Shown here piece by piece: positions 5,187 through 5,627 of a stretch of DNA of 5,627 nt (position 1 is its first letter; every line of letters starts with the position of its first letter). The stretch covers positions 1 through 5,627 of the forward strand of contig MHGM01000088.1 in assembly GCA_001805565.1 (NCBI GenBank). Direction: 5' to 3'. The notes beneath the pieces were generated by a model, which saw nothing but the letters and a program-made list of their open reading frames with translations, did no database searches and had not been told where the DNA came from. The position numbers and the translations under genes are program-made. The DNA comes from Omnitrophica WOR_2 bacterium RIFCSPHIGHO2_01_FULL_52_10 (lineage in GTDB: Bacteria; Omnitrophota; Gorgyraeia; Zapsychrales; Zapsychraceae).

Positions 5187-5627
5187 TTAAGGGCTTCTCT
5201 TCAAGAGGATGACCGGATTCTGGCGCCCGTCCAACCATTGCAATAACCGCAGGAGCTCGGCTTGCGCCACGGCCACGCATCCGGCGGTCGGCTGCCCTGC
5301 GCCGCGCCAGACGTGCATAAAAATCGCGCTGCCCATGCCGGGGATGACTGGGTCGGTATTATATTCGATCACGATCGCGTATTTGTAAAGCTCGTCCTGA
5401 CGGCGCAGGAGTTCGTGCGATATTTCCGGGACATCCCCGGTAATCCATTGGTTGTAAAACGGTGAAGCGGACGCGTCAATCCAAAAATCTTTTTCGGTAA
5501 CAGCGCGATAATCCAGTTCCGTCTGGACACCCTGGTAATACCCAAAGGCGCGGCGCAACGCGAACACTCCCGAAGGCGTGCGGCCGTCGCCTTCGCGTTT
5601 CTCGCCGGACGGCGCCAGACCATTCTT
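5187..5627 (-). CDS. YkuD-family L,D-transpeptidase-like protein (COG3786 type), C-terminal 146 residues (partial)
   Basis: The frame is open to the right edge, so the start is outside the window; the GTG at 5567 is an internal Val codon, not a start. The visible part begins KNGLAPSGEKREGDGRTPSG, the classic N-terminal side of the YkuD domain in COG3786 proteins. It continues with ALRRAFGYY, a middle segment with SHELLRRQDELY, then VIEYNTDPVIPGMGSAIFMH and the catalytic region MHVWRGAGQPTAGCVAV. The conserved His and the TAGC cysteine are residues 105 and 117 of the visible part. Family members are exported enzymes that act on peptidoglycan (3-3 cross-links or protein attachment); the precise reaction for this subgroup is not settled. 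No signal peptide can be judged because the N-terminus is cut off. It is on the same strand as the feo genes but separated by about 300 bp with a new promoter. I see no clear terminator after its TAA, so some read-through into the feo leader is possible. Confidence 0.87.
   Translation of the reverse strand, partial: KNGLAPSGEKREGDGRTPSGVFALRRAFGYYQGVQTELDYRAVTEKDFWIDASASPFYNQWITGDVPEISHELLRRQDELYKYAIVIEYNTDPVIPGMGSAIFMHVWRGAGQPTAGCVAVAQAELLRLLQWLDGRQNPVILLKRSP

Noticed and set aside
5187..5567. A 126-aa version of the L,D-transpeptidase starting at GTG 5567
   Set aside because: The same frame continues upstream to the window edge with conserved family sequence (GEKREGDGRTPSG), so the GTG is an internal codon and the gene is partial.

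Overview
The window is about 5.6 kb of fairly GC-rich bacterial DNA. Every gene I can support lies on the minus strand, so transcription runs from high to low coordinates. The gene set points to a diderm (Gram-negative-type) bacterium: a periplasmic efflux adaptor, an exported L,D-transpeptidase-like enzyme and a signal-peptide-bearing small protein. The intergenic palindromes and the small YHS-like and Cys-rich proteins would fit an uncultivated lineage such as Omnitrophota, but that is a guess from style and cannot be shown here.

Layout, in the direction of transcription. (1) 5627-5187: the C-terminal part of a YkuD/COG3786-type L,D-transpeptidase, open at the window edge. (2) 5186-4886: an intergenic region of about 300 bp with a good sigma70-type promoter. 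A dyad lies between its -35 and -10 boxes and a weak Fur-like dyad abuts the -35. It is followed by a roughly 245-nt leader packed with strong hairpins. (3) 4885-4760: a 41-aa FeoB-associated Cys-rich membrane protein, too short for ordinary ORF calling. (4) 4759-4639: a second palindromic block related to the leader. (5) feoA (4638-4390) and feoB (4380-2260), the ferrous iron uptake pair. (6) 2260-1112: a CusB-like efflux adaptor with an N-terminal heavy-metal-binding domain, sharing one base with the feoB stop (TGATG). (7) 1076-861: a 71-aa exported protein that looks like a YHS-domain protein with its metal-binding core deleted. (8) 838-794: a strong rho-independent terminator closing the operon. 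(9) 720-1: the N-terminal 240 aa of an MgtA-like P-type ATPase with its own candidate extended -10 promoter, running off the left edge.

Regions 3 to 8 look like one transcription unit. The Cys-rich peptide, FeoA and FeoB form an Fe(II) import module. The adaptor and the YHS-like protein are proteins usually met in Cu/heavy-metal efflux, yet no RND pump (CusA) or outer-membrane channel (CusC) gene is present here. The less usual points are the translational coupling of a lipoyl-less CusB-like adaptor to FeoB, the truncated YHS-like protein, and the paired palindromic repeats that frame the small Cys-rich gene and fill the operon leader.
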